From contig JBGTIS010000261.1 in NCBI GenBank assembly GCA_041745535.1, forward strand, positions 1 to 64,000: 64,000 bases of DNA, read 5' to 3'. The notes beneath the pieces were generated by a model. The model was not told the origin of the DNA and ran no database searches. It saw only the letters and a program-made list of their open reading frames with translations. The translations under genes were made by a program, and so were the position numbers. The stretch's first letter is position 1. Every line of letters starts with the position of its first letter. Shown here one piece after another: positions 27,501 to 36,166 of the stretch. Origin of the DNA: JBGTIS01 sp041745535. GTDB lineage: Bacteria; Bacteroidota; Bacteroidia; Cytophagales; Cyclobacteriaceae.

Positions 27501-27717
27501 GAAAAACGTAATGCTCGCCTATAATGTCCCCAAGAACAAAATTTTCAGATCTGCCAAAGTGTTTGTCAGTGGCCAAAACCTGTTTCTGCTGTCCGACTAT
27601 TATGGCTACGATCCAGAAACTAACAGCCAGGGACAAAACAACCTAAACCTGGGTGTGGATATGAATTCATATCCTTCGGCCCGTACCTATACTGTTGGAA
27701 TTAATGTAGGCTTTTAA
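24574..27717 (+). CDS. SusC/RagA-family TonB-dependent transporter without STN domain
   Basis: 1047 residues. After the signal peptide it goes straight to the carboxypeptidase-regulatory-like domain (SGRVTDENGEPMPGVNILVK), then the TonB box SEVVVIGYG, plug (VRIRGGNSINSGNEPLYVIDGFPIY) and barrel ending in ARTYTVGINVGF. It is closely similar to the SusC at 16924 through the plug and long stretches of the barrel, so the two pairs look like an old duplication. Without STN it should import but not signal through FecR. SusD follows after 10 bp, as in the first pair. Confidence 0.95.
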   Translation: MNAYLFFYLKNSKRHVGIMLIMLLLTGSISAPAAAVVVIPEKSISGRVTDENGEPMPGVNILVKSTSIGTISDVEGRYKLMVPDNTTTLVFSSVGYIAKEIDITGRSTIDLKMEQDVTALSEVVVIGYGSVRKSDLTGAVSSVSSEELERVPITSLDQGLSGRVPGVMVTQASAAPGGGISVRIRGGNSINSGNEPLYVIDGFPIYSDNGESSVYSGAYNGTSSPNALSTISPDDIESIEILKDASATAIYGSRGANGVVLITTKRGKEGAPQVNYNAYFGMQKVAKKLDLLNGQEYAELVNQANINEGEPVTFDGVVNPLPSELGEGTDWQDEVFRTAYQQNHQVSVSGGSSNTRYSASANYYDQKGIVIGSRFQRASVRMNMDTDITKKLKLGINLKYSRSVGHIAQSESSNTGATMGLIGSAIQDVPVFPVYKEDGSFFSQPDIPPDMNFRHQENPVALALTGKDINTSNRFLGNMYLDYTILDGLSLNFSFGTDLFESRRNVYFPRGTRVGDRDNGYAMQGLINKTSWLSENTITYKKDFNENHRLNMVAGVTWQEEVRLGNKVEATNFINDILQDNKLSAGAVPGIPNSFKSKWQIGSVLGRINYALYNKYLFTFSGRADGSSRFGAGNKWAFFPSVALAWRMIEEDFLQRGKVFSDLKWRASYGITGNTQINVYQSQATLGISNYAIGNQMVVGIGPASVANPDLKWETTTMYNAGLDVGMFENRLTLTADYYYNLTEDLLMEVVLPRSYGFKSSFRNSGELRNYGVEIGVNAHILTGKLKWESNVNWSMNRNEILKLGSEPFYARNIGGINGAYIAEGYPLGVWYGAVTNGIYQNLDQIAEDPWAKEKDLGTVRFVDVSGDGDFDELADRAIIGDPNPDFIWGWNNNFTFKNFELNVFINGVQGNEIISPQLRFTGNVRPRVSNQVREFVTNAWTAENPNTNTPKATSGNNGRLEYSDFFIYDGSFIRLKNVMLAYNVPKNKIFRSAKVFVSGQNLFLLSDYYGYDPETNSQGQNNLNLGVDMNSYPSARTYTVGINVGF

Positions 27718-27727
27718 AAAAAATATC

Positions 27728-29194
27728 ATGTATAACATATTGAAATATATTACACTTCCGCTACTTATTCTCTTTCTGAACGCCTGTAGCCTGGAAGAAG
27801 AAGCTTTTGACTTTGTGACGCCTTCCAATTTTTACGAAAATAAAAACGATGCCCTGGCCGGTTTGTACGCTTCATACAGTGCGATTGCCGAAAGCAATTA
27901 TTATGGCAATAAATATTATTTTTTGTCTGAATACCCTTCCGATGCTTTTGTGTCGGATGGGATTTCCGATGACGATTTGGGTGAATATGTGTGGAATCCG
28001 TTGCAAGATAATTTTTATAATGTATGGACAGCCATGTACAAGGCCATCAATCAGGCCAATACCGTAATTGACCGGGTGCCGGGTATTAACAGTGCTGATT
28101 TACCCCAGGAATTGAAAACAGAAATAATAGCAGAAGCTCGTTTTCTCAGGGCGATGACTTATTTTAACCTGATCAGGATGTGGGGGAATGTGCCTTATGT
28201 GGAGCATGAAGTAACCGGCATTGAAGGATTGGATCACGGTAACGAAAATACCGCTCCTAAGGTCTGGAATCTGATTATGGAAGACCTGAAATTTGCCGAA
28301 ACCCATTTGCCTGATGAGCGTGAGGCAGCAGAACGGGGCAGGGCCAGTAAGTGGATTGCCAAAGGTTTGCTGGCAAAAGTGTATCTGCAGCGTTCCGGCC
28401 TGGCTCAGTTTTCACCGGTTCCGGCCAACTGGGCTGTGGATGGCGTTAACGAATGGCAGTTGGCAGTTGAAAAGGCAGCGGAAATTACGCAAAGCGGCCA
28501 TTATCAGTTGCTGGATGATTTTAACCAGGTTTTTGATGTGGAAAACAGCGCGGAACGCATTTTTGAATTACAATACCTGCCTAATGTTGAAGGGTTGGGC
28601 AGTGAAATTCCCATTCAGCTTAATCCTGACGGATCGTTAGCGCAGGGTCGTTCCTTTGGAATAGGCAGAACCACCCCTGAATTTATGGCTACCTGGGATA
28701 CTACTGATGCGCGTTTTAACAGAACTTTTCTGTTGGAATATACCTCGGCATCAAACGGCGAAACCTATGCGTATCCTGAAATACTGTTGGCTCCATACAT
28801 TGAAAAATATCGAGTGAGCGATGGTTCTGAAGATTTAAATGGAATGAATTTTACCATTCTTCGCTATGCCGACGTATTGCTGATGCATTCAGAAGCGGCT
28901 AATGAAAGCGGCACAGGCGATCCGTATTTTGGTTTGAACGCGGTTCGGCAGCGTGCAGGTTTGGCACCCTTATCAGGTTTAACGCAGGCAGAATTACGGG
29001 AAGCCATCCGCAACGAACGAATTATGGAATTATGCTTCGAAGGCCATTCTTTTGCCGACTACCAGCGGTGGGGCATTATTGAAGAAAGAGCCGCCCGATT
29101 GGGTTATGAGTTAGACAATACCTATTATTTGTATCCGATTCCTGCCAACGAAATCATGGCTAATCCTGATCTGATGCAGAATCCGGGATATTAA
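27728..29194 (+). CDS. SusD/RagB-family surface glycan-binding lipoprotein (second copy)
   Basis: 488 residues. Lipoprotein signal ending in LNAC, followed by SLEEE, the same acidic export tag as in the first SusD. RagB/SusD motifs align with the first copy: FYENKNDALAGLYASYS, MYKAINQANTVIDRVPG, EARFLRAMTYFNLIRMWG, LLRYADVLLMHSEAANE and RNERIMELCFEGHSFADYQRWG. It pairs with the SusC just upstream. A strong terminator lies 30 nt after the stop, so the SusCD transcript probably ends here. Confidence 0.95.
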   Translation: MYNILKYITLPLLILFLNACSLEEEAFDFVTPSNFYENKNDALAGLYASYSAIAESNYYGNKYYFLSEYPSDAFVSDGISDDDLGEYVWNPLQDNFYNVWTAMYKAINQANTVIDRVPGINSADLPQELKTEIIAEARFLRAMTYFNLIRMWGNVPYVEHEVTGIEGLDHGNENTAPKVWNLIMEDLKFAETHLPDEREAAERGRASKWIAKGLLAKVYLQRSGLAQFSPVPANWAVDGVNEWQLAVEKAAEITQSGHYQLLDDFNQVFDVENSAERIFELQYLPNVEGLGSEIPIQLNPDGSLAQGRSFGIGRTTPEFMATWDTTDARFNRTFLLEYTSASNGETYAYPEILLAPYIEKYRVSDGSEDLNGMNFTILRYADVLLMHSEAANESGTGDPYFGLNAVRQRAGLAPLSGLTQAELREAIRNERIMELCFEGHSFADYQRWGIIEERAARLGYELDNTYYLYPIPANEIMANPDLMQNPGY

Positions 29195-29224
29195 TTTATA
29201 GGTAATAAATAAGTATTCCCATTG

Positions 29225-29261
29225 AAAGAGCGTATTGATTCTGTTTATCGATACGCTCTTT
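29225..29261 (+). terminator. Rho-independent terminator after the second SusD
   Basis: AAAGAGCGTAT (29225-29235) pairs perfectly with ATACGCTCTTT (29251-29261); TGAT/ATCG lengthens the stem inward to 15 bp. A T-rich run follows about 7 nt later. It separates the transporter pair from the two enzyme genes downstream. Confidence 0.85.
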
Positions 29262-29372
29262 TCAATTCTTTTTTTCGGAAGAATAGAATAGGTATCGTAG
29301 CCATACTTTTGCTTTTTATCTTTTACTTCCAGGAAAGGTTTTATTAAAAAGATCAATCAAAATTATACATAC

Positions 29373-31205
29373 ATGAAACTGAGGGTATTCTCATTTTTTG
29401 CGCTTTTCGCTGTTGCCGTTGCTATCAGTATGAGTCTGGGAACAGACCAATCCGCCTATCGCAAATGGCAAAAAATTACCCTTAATTTCCAGGGGCCGCA
29501 AACTTCAGAAATGGATGCCGACAATCCCTTTCTTAACTACCGCCTGAACGTAACGTTTACCCTGGGCGACCGGTCTTATCTGGTACCTGGTTTTTATGCA
29601 GGCGATGGGAATGCCGCCGAAACCTCAGCCAGTGCGGGCAGTACCTGGCAGGTCCGGTTTGTACCCGATGCGGAAGGCGAATGGCAGTATGAGGTTTCAT
29701 TCCGGCATGGCGATAACATCGCGATCAGTGACGAGCCGGATGCCGGAAAACCTGTGTATTTCGATGGCGAAAAGAGTAGTATTCAAGTGTTACCGGTAGA
29801 TAAATCAAGCCGCCATGCCGCCAAAAGAGGACGGGTACAATATGTAAACAAACGATACCTGGAATATGCCGAAACCGGAAAACCTTTTCTAAAAGGCGGG
29901 GCCGACAGCCCTGAAGATTTTCTAGGGTATGAGGATTTTGACTCCACGTATTCCCATGGTGAAAAAAACTATGTGAAAACGTATGAACCCCACATCAGAG
30001 ACTGGCACAAAGGCAACCCCACCTGGCAGCAGGGCAAAGGAAAAGGTATGATCGGGGCGTTGAATTACCTGGCTTCCCAGGGCATGAATGCCGTTTATTT
30101 TCTTACCCTCAACATCAATGGCGATGGAAAAAATGTATGGCCTTTTGTGTCGCATACCGAATTCAGCCGGTTCGATTGCAGCAAACTCGACCAGTGGGAA
30201 ATCGTGTTCGACCACATGGATAGCCTCGGCCTGATGTCGCATATGGTAACCCAGGAAACCGAAAACCAGTGCTTGTTCGACAACTGTGAAACCGGCCCGC
30301 AACGCGCCTTGTATTACCGCGAACTGATTGCCCGGTTCGGCCATCACCTGGCCCTTACCTGGAATCTGGGAGAAGAAAGTGGCAGAAGGTACCGCGAAGA
30401 TGGTACCCCCCGGAATGTAAACCGAAAAGTGCAGAATGACGCGCAATTCAAGGCGATGGCGACCTATTTACGTGCACACGATCCTTATAAAAATCCGGTG
30501 GTGATTCATTCGCATGTGGGTAACTATTCCCGGGAACATTTGCTACAACCTTTATTGGGCTTTAAAGCGGTAGAAGGACCTTCCTTACAGGTAAAAAATA
30601 CCGGAAACGTATATGCCGAAGTAGAAAAATGGATACGCCTTTCGCAGGGATCGGGCAAACCCTGGGTGGTTGCGCTGGACGAAAACGGGCCTGCTGCCAA
30701 AGGCGTGGTGCCTGACGCGGCAGACCCTGGTCATGACACCATTCGCATGGAGGTGCTCTGGCCTACTTTGATGGCTGGCGGGGCAGGCGTAGAGTGGTAT
30801 TTTGGTTACAATTACCCCAATAGCGACCTGACCTGCCAGGATTGGCGGTCGCGTGAAAACATGTGGGAACAAACCAATATTGCCCTTGATTTCTTCCGTG
30901 AAAACCTGCCTTTTCAGCGGATGGAAGCGAATCAGGATTTTACCTCAATAGGAAATTATTATGGCTTTTCTGATGCCGACCGGCTGCATGTGGTGTACTT
31001 TTCCAGCTTGCGGCATGCCGCTTCTTTTCAACCCAAAAAAGGAAATGGAACTTATGAAATCAGGTGGTTTAATCCGCGGGAAGGAGGGCGATTGCTGGCC
31101 GGTACTGTGTTGGAAGTGGATATGGAAAAATGGAAGGGGGTGGGAAGCCCTACGGAGAAAGCTGCCGATTCGGAAGACTGGGTAATGGTGCTGAAGAGAA
31201 AATAA
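29373..31205 (+). CDS. DUF5060-domain glycoside-hydrolase-like protein (DUF4038 type)
   Basis: 610 residues with an N-terminal signal peptide (to about 21). Residues 30-130 form a DUF5060 Ig-like domain (YRKWQKITLNFQGP ... FVPDAEGEWQYEVSF). The middle is a TIM-barrel glycosidase-like domain: FLKGGADSPEDFLGY, MIGALNYLASQGMNAVYFLTLN, LTWNLGEESGR (Glu334/335, a likely catalytic acid) and WVVALDENGP (a second candidate acid). The end (FFRENLPFQRM ... VVYFSS ... WFNPREGG) resembles the collagen-binding-like C-terminal beta domain often joined to DUF4038. Related proteins occur in polysaccharide loci with little biochemical work. Probably acts in the periplasm or on the surface; specificity unknown. 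The sulfatase gene follows 92 bp later. Confidence 0.75.
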   Translation: MKLRVFSFFALFAVAVAISMSLGTDQSAYRKWQKITLNFQGPQTSEMDADNPFLNYRLNVTFTLGDRSYLVPGFYAGDGNAAETSASAGSTWQVRFVPDAEGEWQYEVSFRHGDNIAISDEPDAGKPVYFDGEKSSIQVLPVDKSSRHAAKRGRVQYVNKRYLEYAETGKPFLKGGADSPEDFLGYEDFDSTYSHGEKNYVKTYEPHIRDWHKGNPTWQQGKGKGMIGALNYLASQGMNAVYFLTLNINGDGKNVWPFVSHTEFSRFDCSKLDQWEIVFDHMDSLGLMSHMVTQETENQCLFDNCETGPQRALYYRELIARFGHHLALTWNLGEESGRRYREDGTPRNVNRKVQNDAQFKAMATYLRAHDPYKNPVVIHSHVGNYSREHLLQPLLGFKAVEGPSLQVKNTGNVYAEVEKWIRLSQGSGKPWVVALDENGPAAKGVVPDAADPGHDTIRMEVLWPTLMAGGAGVEWYFGYNYPNSDLTCQDWRSRENMWEQTNIALDFFRENLPFQRMEANQDFTSIGNYYGFSDADRLHVVYFSSLRHAASFQPKKGNGTYEIRWFNPREGGRLLAGTVLEVDMEKWKGVGSPTEKAADSEDWVMVLKRK

Positions 31206-31297
31206 GGGACCAGAATTTGCAAATCAATGATTTTAGTTAGGAGTTTTGCTGTTAATTTCTTTTTTTCATAAGAAATAGAAACTCCTAACCCAGAAAG

Positions 31298-32716
31298 ATG
31301 CAACTGCCCAAATTTCTACCTCTCATTTATAGTATTTTATTATTTTCTCCACTTTATTCCCAACAAGCTGGTAACACCGCTCCGCAAAAGCCGAATATCG
31401 TGTTCATTTTTGCCGATGACCTGGGCTACAAGGACCTGGGTTGTTATGGGAATCCGTTCAACCAGACGCCCCATCTGGATACGCTGGCCCAGCAGGGCAT
31501 GAAGTTTACCCAGGCTTATGTGGCCTCGCCGGTATGTTCCCCTTCCCGAGCCGCTTTGCTTACCGGCAAACATCCGGCACGCCTGCACCTTACTAATTTT
31601 CTGGTAGGCTTGCGCGAAGATTCTGCTTCCACGGTTTTGCCAGCTCCCTATCAGCATTACTTATCGGCTAATGAAATTACGCTTCCTGAAATGCTGAAGG
31701 AAAAGGGGTATTATTCCGGAATTGTAGGCAAATGGCACCTCGGTGGTGCCGACTCGGTTTCTCCCACTGCCCAGGGATTTGATTATGACCGGATCATTAG
31801 CCGAAATGGTTTAGATTATTACAATTATTCTATTAGCAGTGGCAATAAAGAAATATTCGCGGATCAAGGTACCGAGTATCTTACCGATAAACTCACGGAA
31901 TATGGTCTGGAATTTCTGGATCAGCATCAGCAAAAACCTTTCTTTCTATATATGGCCTACTCGGCACCGCATGTGTTCATCGTACCCAGGGCTGACAAAC
32001 TGAAGAAGTACTTTTTGAAGTATAACCAGTACGATGGCAGATACAATCCTTACTATGCGGCCATGATAGAAAGTCTGGATGAGGGAGTAGGGAAACTCAG
32101 GGAAAAAATAAAAGCCCTGGGGCTGGAGCAAAATACCATTTTCATTTTCACTTCTGACAATGGGGGAGTAGGACTGGATGAACTGGGGCCTGTTCCCACC
32201 AGCATCGAACCTTTGCGTGCCTGGAAAGGCCATGTGTACGAAGGAGGAATCCGGGTGCCACTGATTATTTCCTGGCCGGGAAAAATTGAAGAAAATGTGG
32301 TCAATGAAAATTACCTGACCGGTACCGATTATTTTCCTACTTTTATGGAATTGCTGGGCATAAAGGATCTGCCAGCACCGATGGATGGTAAAAGTTTTTT
32401 AAGTACCCTGTATCATCCGGAAGAAAAGCTGGATCGGGGGCCGATCTACTGGCACTATCCTCATTTCAGTAATCAACTGGGCAGGCCTGCCGGGGCCATC
32501 CGGTGGGGCGATTTTAAACTGGTGGAAAGCTATGAAACCGGTACAACTGCCTTATACAATTTGGCAGCAGATATTTCGGAAAGCAAAGACCTGAGTTCGG
32601 AGCTTCCTGAAAAAGCCGAGGAAATGCACACCATGCTTAAAAACTGGCGGCAGGAGGTAAATGCCAATATGCCCCTGCCCAATCCGGCTTATTTTGATTT
32701 GGAACGGAAATATTGA
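31298..32716 (+). CDS. Secreted sulfatase (arylsulfatase/S1 type)
   Basis: 472 residues, signal peptide to about 21. The formylglycine site is CSPSR with Cys80, followed by AALLTGKHPAR, the complete S1 signature. Metal ligands Asp40-Asp41 (FADDLGYKDLG) and the later SDNGG are present, as is GIVGKWHLGG. The Cys must be converted by a sulfatase-maturing enzyme that is not in the window. It removes sulfate esters from a carbohydrate, implying that the target glycan of the locus is sulfated. It probably forms a two-gene unit with the DUF5060 protein; an inverted repeat follows the stop. Confidence 0.92.
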   Translation: MQLPKFLPLIYSILLFSPLYSQQAGNTAPQKPNIVFIFADDLGYKDLGCYGNPFNQTPHLDTLAQQGMKFTQAYVASPVCSPSRAALLTGKHPARLHLTNFLVGLREDSASTVLPAPYQHYLSANEITLPEMLKEKGYYSGIVGKWHLGGADSVSPTAQGFDYDRIISRNGLDYYNYSISSGNKEIFADQGTEYLTDKLTEYGLEFLDQHQQKPFFLYMAYSAPHVFIVPRADKLKKYFLKYNQYDGRYNPYYAAMIESLDEGVGKLREKIKALGLEQNTIFIFTSDNGGVGLDELGPVPTSIEPLRAWKGHVYEGGIRVPLIISWPGKIEENVVNENYLTGTDYFPTFMELLGIKDLPAPMDGKSFLSTLYHPEEKLDRGPIYWHYPHFSNQLGRPAGAIRWGDFKLVESYETGTTALYNLAADISESKDLSSELPEKAEEMHTMLKNWRQEVNANMPLPNPAYFDLERKY

Positions 32717-32736
32717 AGTGGGAAGCGGGAAGGCAG

Positions 32737-32765
32737 AAGACCGAAGTCGAAAGTTCTTCGGTCTT
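32737..32765 (+). terminator. Stem-loop after the sulfatase gene
   Basis: AAGACCGAAG (32737-32746) pairs perfectly with CTTCGGTCTT (32756-32765) around a 9-nt loop. Purine-rich GGGAAG runs on the left and CTCCC runs on the right extend the symmetry imperfectly, and TTTTT occurs at 32783. It probably serves the sulfatase and the convergent cytochrome gene. Confidence 0.6.
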
Positions 32766-32803
32766 CCGACTCCCAACTCCCGTTTTTCCACTTTTATTAT
32801 TTT

Positions 32804-33685
32804 TCAGGGTTGGCTTTTCAAAAACAGGTATAAGGATTTGAGTTCGTGATCGGTGTATTGTTTGGTCATTTGCCAGGGCATAAATTCATTCTGCAGCTTT
32901 TTTCCTTCCGGGGTTTCGCCGGTTCTTAAGGTGTTGATAAATTGCGCATCCGACCATTTCGCCACATTACCGGTAGAAGTTAGATTCGCTATCTGCGGGG
33001 ATCCGGGAACATGTCCCGCACCTCCCTTAAAATTTTCTCCATGGCATCCGATACAGGTAGTAGCCAGGTATTTACCATAACTGGCCGACACGGTTTTTTC
33101 AATACCAGCCGGAGCCGTTTGCGCATGGTCTATCATTTCTACGTTTAATAAAGGTAATTTCTCGAAATAGGTAAGCACTCTGCCCAGGGGCCCAATATTG
33201 TTTTCAGGATGTTCCGTATCAACCGGAGGTACCGACTGGCAATAGGCAATTACGGCAACCAGATCCTGCCGCGTTAAGTGAGTGGTTTCATTAGAAGGCA
33301 TAAAGAGCAAAGGTTTGTTGTTTTTATTAACCCCATGGCGCAAGGCTTTAATCCATTCCGAATTGGTATAAGTGCTTCCGATTCCTCCTTTACCGCGGGT
33401 TAAATTCGCGGAAACCAGTCTGCCCAAAGCAGGATCATCGGCCATAATGGTTCCCGCCAGGTTGGCGCCATGGCATTCCTGGCAGCCCTTTATCCGGGTA
33501 AGATGTTCTCCCAGGGCCAGGGTAGCCGAATCGCTCGCGATCGTATAAGATTCAGCGGGAAATTCAGGATAAGTTTTGTTCATCCGACTTTCTATATTAA
33601 AATGAATGAACGTGTAGAATGCTCCTATTAACAGGATGAAACTTCCCAGTATAATACCTGTAACTTTTACTATTTTCTTAATCAT
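32804..33685 (-). CDS. Membrane-anchored dihaem cytochrome c
   Basis: 293 residues. One N-terminal membrane anchor (about 8-28) with the rest in the periplasm. Two haem-binding motifs: CQECH (68-72) and CIGCH (211-215); likely distal Met ligands are in LLFMPS (Met129) and NEFMPW. Two similar cytochrome folds in tandem, as in electron-transfer subunits for periplasmic dehydrogenases. It lies 64 bp downstream of the DUF3823-like lipoprotein gene on the same strand and is probably transcribed with it from the palindrome-rich promoter at 34600-34698. It might take electrons from a sugar dehydrogenase such as the one at 13863, but that is speculation. Confidence 0.88.
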   Translation of the reverse strand: MIKKIVKVTGIILGSFILLIGAFYTFIHFNIESRMNKTYPEFPAESYTIASDSATLALGEHLTRIKGCQECHGANLAGTIMADDPALGRLVSANLTRGKGGIGSTYTNSEWIKALRHGVNKNNKPLLFMPSNETTHLTRQDLVAVIAYCQSVPPVDTEHPENNIGPLGRVLTYFEKLPLLNVEMIDHAQTAPAGIEKTVSASYGKYLATTCIGCHGENFKGGAGHVPGSPQIANLTSTGNVAKWSDAQFINTLRTGETPEGKKLQNEFMPWQMTKQYTDHELKSLYLFLKSQP

Positions 33686-33749
33686 TATTTGTGCGTTTAT
33701 TGTTTTAGTTAATTTGGAAGACCACCTTCATCAATTCGATGACTCCTGG

Positions 33750-34484
33750 TTATTCGGGTAGTTTTACTTCTACTGTAATTTTATAACTGCCTGTGGCACC
33801 TGCATAAGCTGGGTCAAAACTGTCGGTTACAGCGGTACCAAATTCCTGCTCTTTATTCCGAATCCTGATTTCCAATGGCTTGTTTTCCGGCACATACCGG
33901 GCAGCTAATTCATACTTGCCCAAAGGCACATCTTGCAGTATCGAACCTTCAGGATTTTGTGTGAGGGTCTGGCCTGTGCTGCCATCAATCAGGTTAGCCA
34001 CAGGCTTTAGGGTTAATTCTACCCCGTCGGTATCGAAGAAACCCCAAACGCCAATGATCTCGATGCTGCCTCCATAGTACCCGCCTCCACCAAATTCATC
34101 AGGTTTTTTACCGGTAAGTTTCCAGCGTAAGTTGCGAATGGCTCCTTCAGTGCCGGCAAAGGCTCCCTCAGTTTCAGGATCCAGGTCAAGGGTATAGGTT
34201 TTGTCGTCGAAAGGGACATCAATGGTGCCCCTTATATACCATGAACCAGGCGTTAATTCAATCTTATATTGTCCGTTTTCGTTGGTTTGCCCCAAAATAT
34301 TGGTGTTATAAAATTGGGTATTGTTTACTACAATATCGGCGTGGGCTATAGGGTTTCCCTTTGTGTCCACCACCTTGCCGGTGGCAAACCCTTTGTCGAC
34401 TACTGGGGTGTTCTCATCATCTTCAATGCAACTGAAGCTGGTCAGTAAAACACTGAAGCTTATTATATAGAGTAACTTTTTCAT
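33750..34484 (-). CDS. DUF3823-like lipoprotein with carboxypeptidase-regulatory-like domain
   Basis: 244 residues. Lipoprotein signal ends in TSFSC followed by IEDDEN, an acidic surface-export tag. The first domain (FATGKVVDTKGNPIAHADIVVNN ... NENGQYKIELTPGSWYIRG) is a carboxypeptidase-regulatory-like fold; the second (GVELTLKPVANLIDG ... LGKYELAARYVPENKPLEIRIRN) is another beta-sandwich of the DUF3823 kind. Such proteins are usually encoded near SusCD loci and may bind glycans. Here it is the first gene after promoter region 34600-34698, with the cytochrome c gene behind it. Confidence 0.65.
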   Translation of the reverse strand: MKKLLYIISFSVLLTSFSCIEDDENTPVVDKGFATGKVVDTKGNPIAHADIVVNNTQFYNTNILGQTNENGQYKIELTPGSWYIRGTIDVPFDDKTYTLDLDPETEGAFAGTEGAIRNLRWKLTGKKPDEFGGGGYYGGSIEIIGVWGFFDTDGVELTLKPVANLIDGSTGQTLTQNPEGSILQDVPLGKYELAARYVPENKPLEIRIRNKEQEFGTAVTDSFDPAYAGATGSYKITVEVKLPE

Positions 34485-34599
34485 GGCAAACCCTTATACT
34501 TTTTGAATGGCTTCAGCATGAAGCTGCTGTATGGTGTGTTCATTTTTTTGGATTTATATTGTTCTACTCAAGGTAGTTTTTTGGTTGCATTATCTTATT

Positions 34600-34698
34600 A
34601 CGATACAAATTTCAATAGAAAGTGGGGGAGGTAATATACCCGAAGTTTTGTATTTGGTATACCTTGCAGATGGTATTTTTTATACCTGATATCAGGTA
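34600..34698 (-). promoter_or_regulatory. Palindrome-array promoter A (upstream of the DUF3823-like gene)
   Basis: Reading on the minus strand, a core TGAAATTTGTATCGT (34614-34600) is preceded by symmetric sites: GGTA-ATA-TACC (34630-34640), GGTATACC (34656-34663), GGTAT-TTTTT-ATACC (34672-34686) and TACCTGATATCAGGTA (34683-34698). A near copy of the whole layout occurs at 38334-38422: both have the stretch GGnGG to ATACCT of exactly 61 nt (34627-34687 here) and AGAAAG 17 nt from the start of the core. There is no -33 TTG, so the sites probably recruit an activator. The start codon is about 115 nt downstream. Confidence 0.6.
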
Positions 34699-34720
34699 AG
34701 GGAGGTACCTTGACTGTAAG

Positions 34721-36166
34721 TTATTCATGCTGGCTTATGGCTAGCATCAAACCAGTACGAAAACTCATGTTTGCCTGAAGAAAAGGATTGCCGGCTACCC
34801 ATCCTTTTGTTTTGCCTTCGGCCTCCCCATACACCCTCCAGGGACTTTTACCCAGCGGAATATTTGTTCTGATTTTCAGCAATCCTCCTAAGCTACCTGC
34901 TGAGGTAAAGAAATCCTGATCTTCAGGCTGTGCCCACAGCATGGCGGTGGCCTGAACCGGAATAAGGATATTGCCTGCTTTGAAGTTTAATGTTGGGTTC
35001 TCAATTTCTATTCCCGGGAAGAAATGGTCTTTGTTTTGGTATCCATGCAGGCTCAACAGCCAGAAATGCTGGTTCGTATTCAGAAAAATATCCAAACTCA
35101 GATCGTGACCAAATGAATTGAGATAGTGCCTGAAGGCAAAGTTGAAATCTATATGCTGGCCTAGCTTGATGCTGTTGATACCCATCATAAATGGCGAAAT
35201 AAAATTAGCATACTGGTAAACTCCCATCAACTTCAGGTAGGAACGTTCTTCATCCGTTAAATCAGCCTTTTTAACATATCGGTCTATGCCCGACCCACTG
35301 GGGTGTATGCCTCTGTCGGCGTAAGGTTCGCCAGGTCTGAACAGGTCATATACCCAGCCGGAAAAATCCCATCCCACAAAATCTCTGGTTTCGATGTTTG
35401 GATCTGTCTCATTCATTCTGTCAACAGAAGCATCGAAATCATCGCTTCTGATCTGATTTACATAGCCCACTGCCTGTTGCGTCAGCAGGATGTTCATCAG
35501 CACATTAGGATAGTCAGCATTGCTGAAAAAGTTATCTTTTCGCATACTTCTCAGCAACTGATATGATGACTCTATACCCGCCGTATAGGTTCTGACCAAA
35601 GCCTGTGGGGCATTTGCCTTAAAACGCGCCAGGTCGGCATCGGCAACATGTGAAACGGATGAACTCCTGAGTTCCCCATTAAACATATTGTATACATCAT
35701 CATGAGAAGGTATTTTTTGCAGTGTCATTCCGGTTCTGTGCCATTCTTCGTGCAACCAGGCCGGACCAAACAGCAACAGGTGGTACCCCAGCATATAGTC
35801 AATGGCACCGGCGGTAGCATGGGCAGCCACCCGATTCCAAAACTTTTTTCTGCGATTGACCGGCGCAATCCATTTGTTCCACCACACATTATTAAAGTAA
35901 TAGTTGGTGGCATGCAGGTTTTTGGTAATGGCCAGCGATTGCTGCATGGAGGGCGTGTTGTACGAAGCGATAAAATCGCCCGGATTTTTATCGTTGAAAT
36001 TCCCCGACCGCTTTAATGCTTCTACATTGACCGCATATTTTTGGTAGGGAAAATCAAATAAAGGGACGTCCAGTATCAACTTCGGATTCTGACTTAAACT
36101 GTCTTGAGAAAAACCGGGTTCACAGACCAGAATAAATAAGATGAAACAGATTGTAGTTTTTAACAT
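34721..36166 (-). CDS. Exported protein with an HExxH motif, unknown function
   Basis: 481 residues from the ATG at 36166, which opens a clear signal peptide (LKTTICFILFILVCEPGFSQ). A longer frame starts at 36271, where ATG overlaps the TGA of the upstream gene; translation may be coupled there, but the signal peptide argues for the inner start. A zinc-metallopeptidase-type motif HEEWH lies at 139-143, inside a hydrophobic helix-rich part (AGAIDYMLGYHLLLFGPAW). The C-terminal third has alternating polar and aromatic residues (FNFAFRHYLNSFGHDLSLDIFL, cut here in meaning) like outer-membrane beta strands. I do not recognise the family. It is the last gene after the TTHB210-like lipoprotein. Confidence 0.7.
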   Translation of the reverse strand: MLKTTICFILFILVCEPGFSQDSLSQNPKLILDVPLFDFPYQKYAVNVEALKRSGNFNDKNPGDFIASYNTPSMQQSLAITKNLHATNYYFNNVWWNKWIAPVNRRKKFWNRVAAHATAGAIDYMLGYHLLLFGPAWLHEEWHRTGMTLQKIPSHDDVYNMFNGELRSSSVSHVADADLARFKANAPQALVRTYTAGIESSYQLLRSMRKDNFFSNADYPNVLMNILLTQQAVGYVNQIRSDDFDASVDRMNETDPNIETRDFVGWDFSGWVYDLFRPGEPYADRGIHPSGSGIDRYVKKADLTDEERSYLKLMGVYQYANFISPFMMGINSIKLGQHIDFNFAFRHYLNSFGHDLSLDIFLNTNQHFWLLSLHGYQNKDHFFPGIEIENPTLNFKAGNILIPVQATAMLWAQPEDQDFFTSAGSLGGLLKIRTNIPLGKSPWRVYGEAEGKTKGWVAGNPFLQANMSFRTGLMLAISQHE

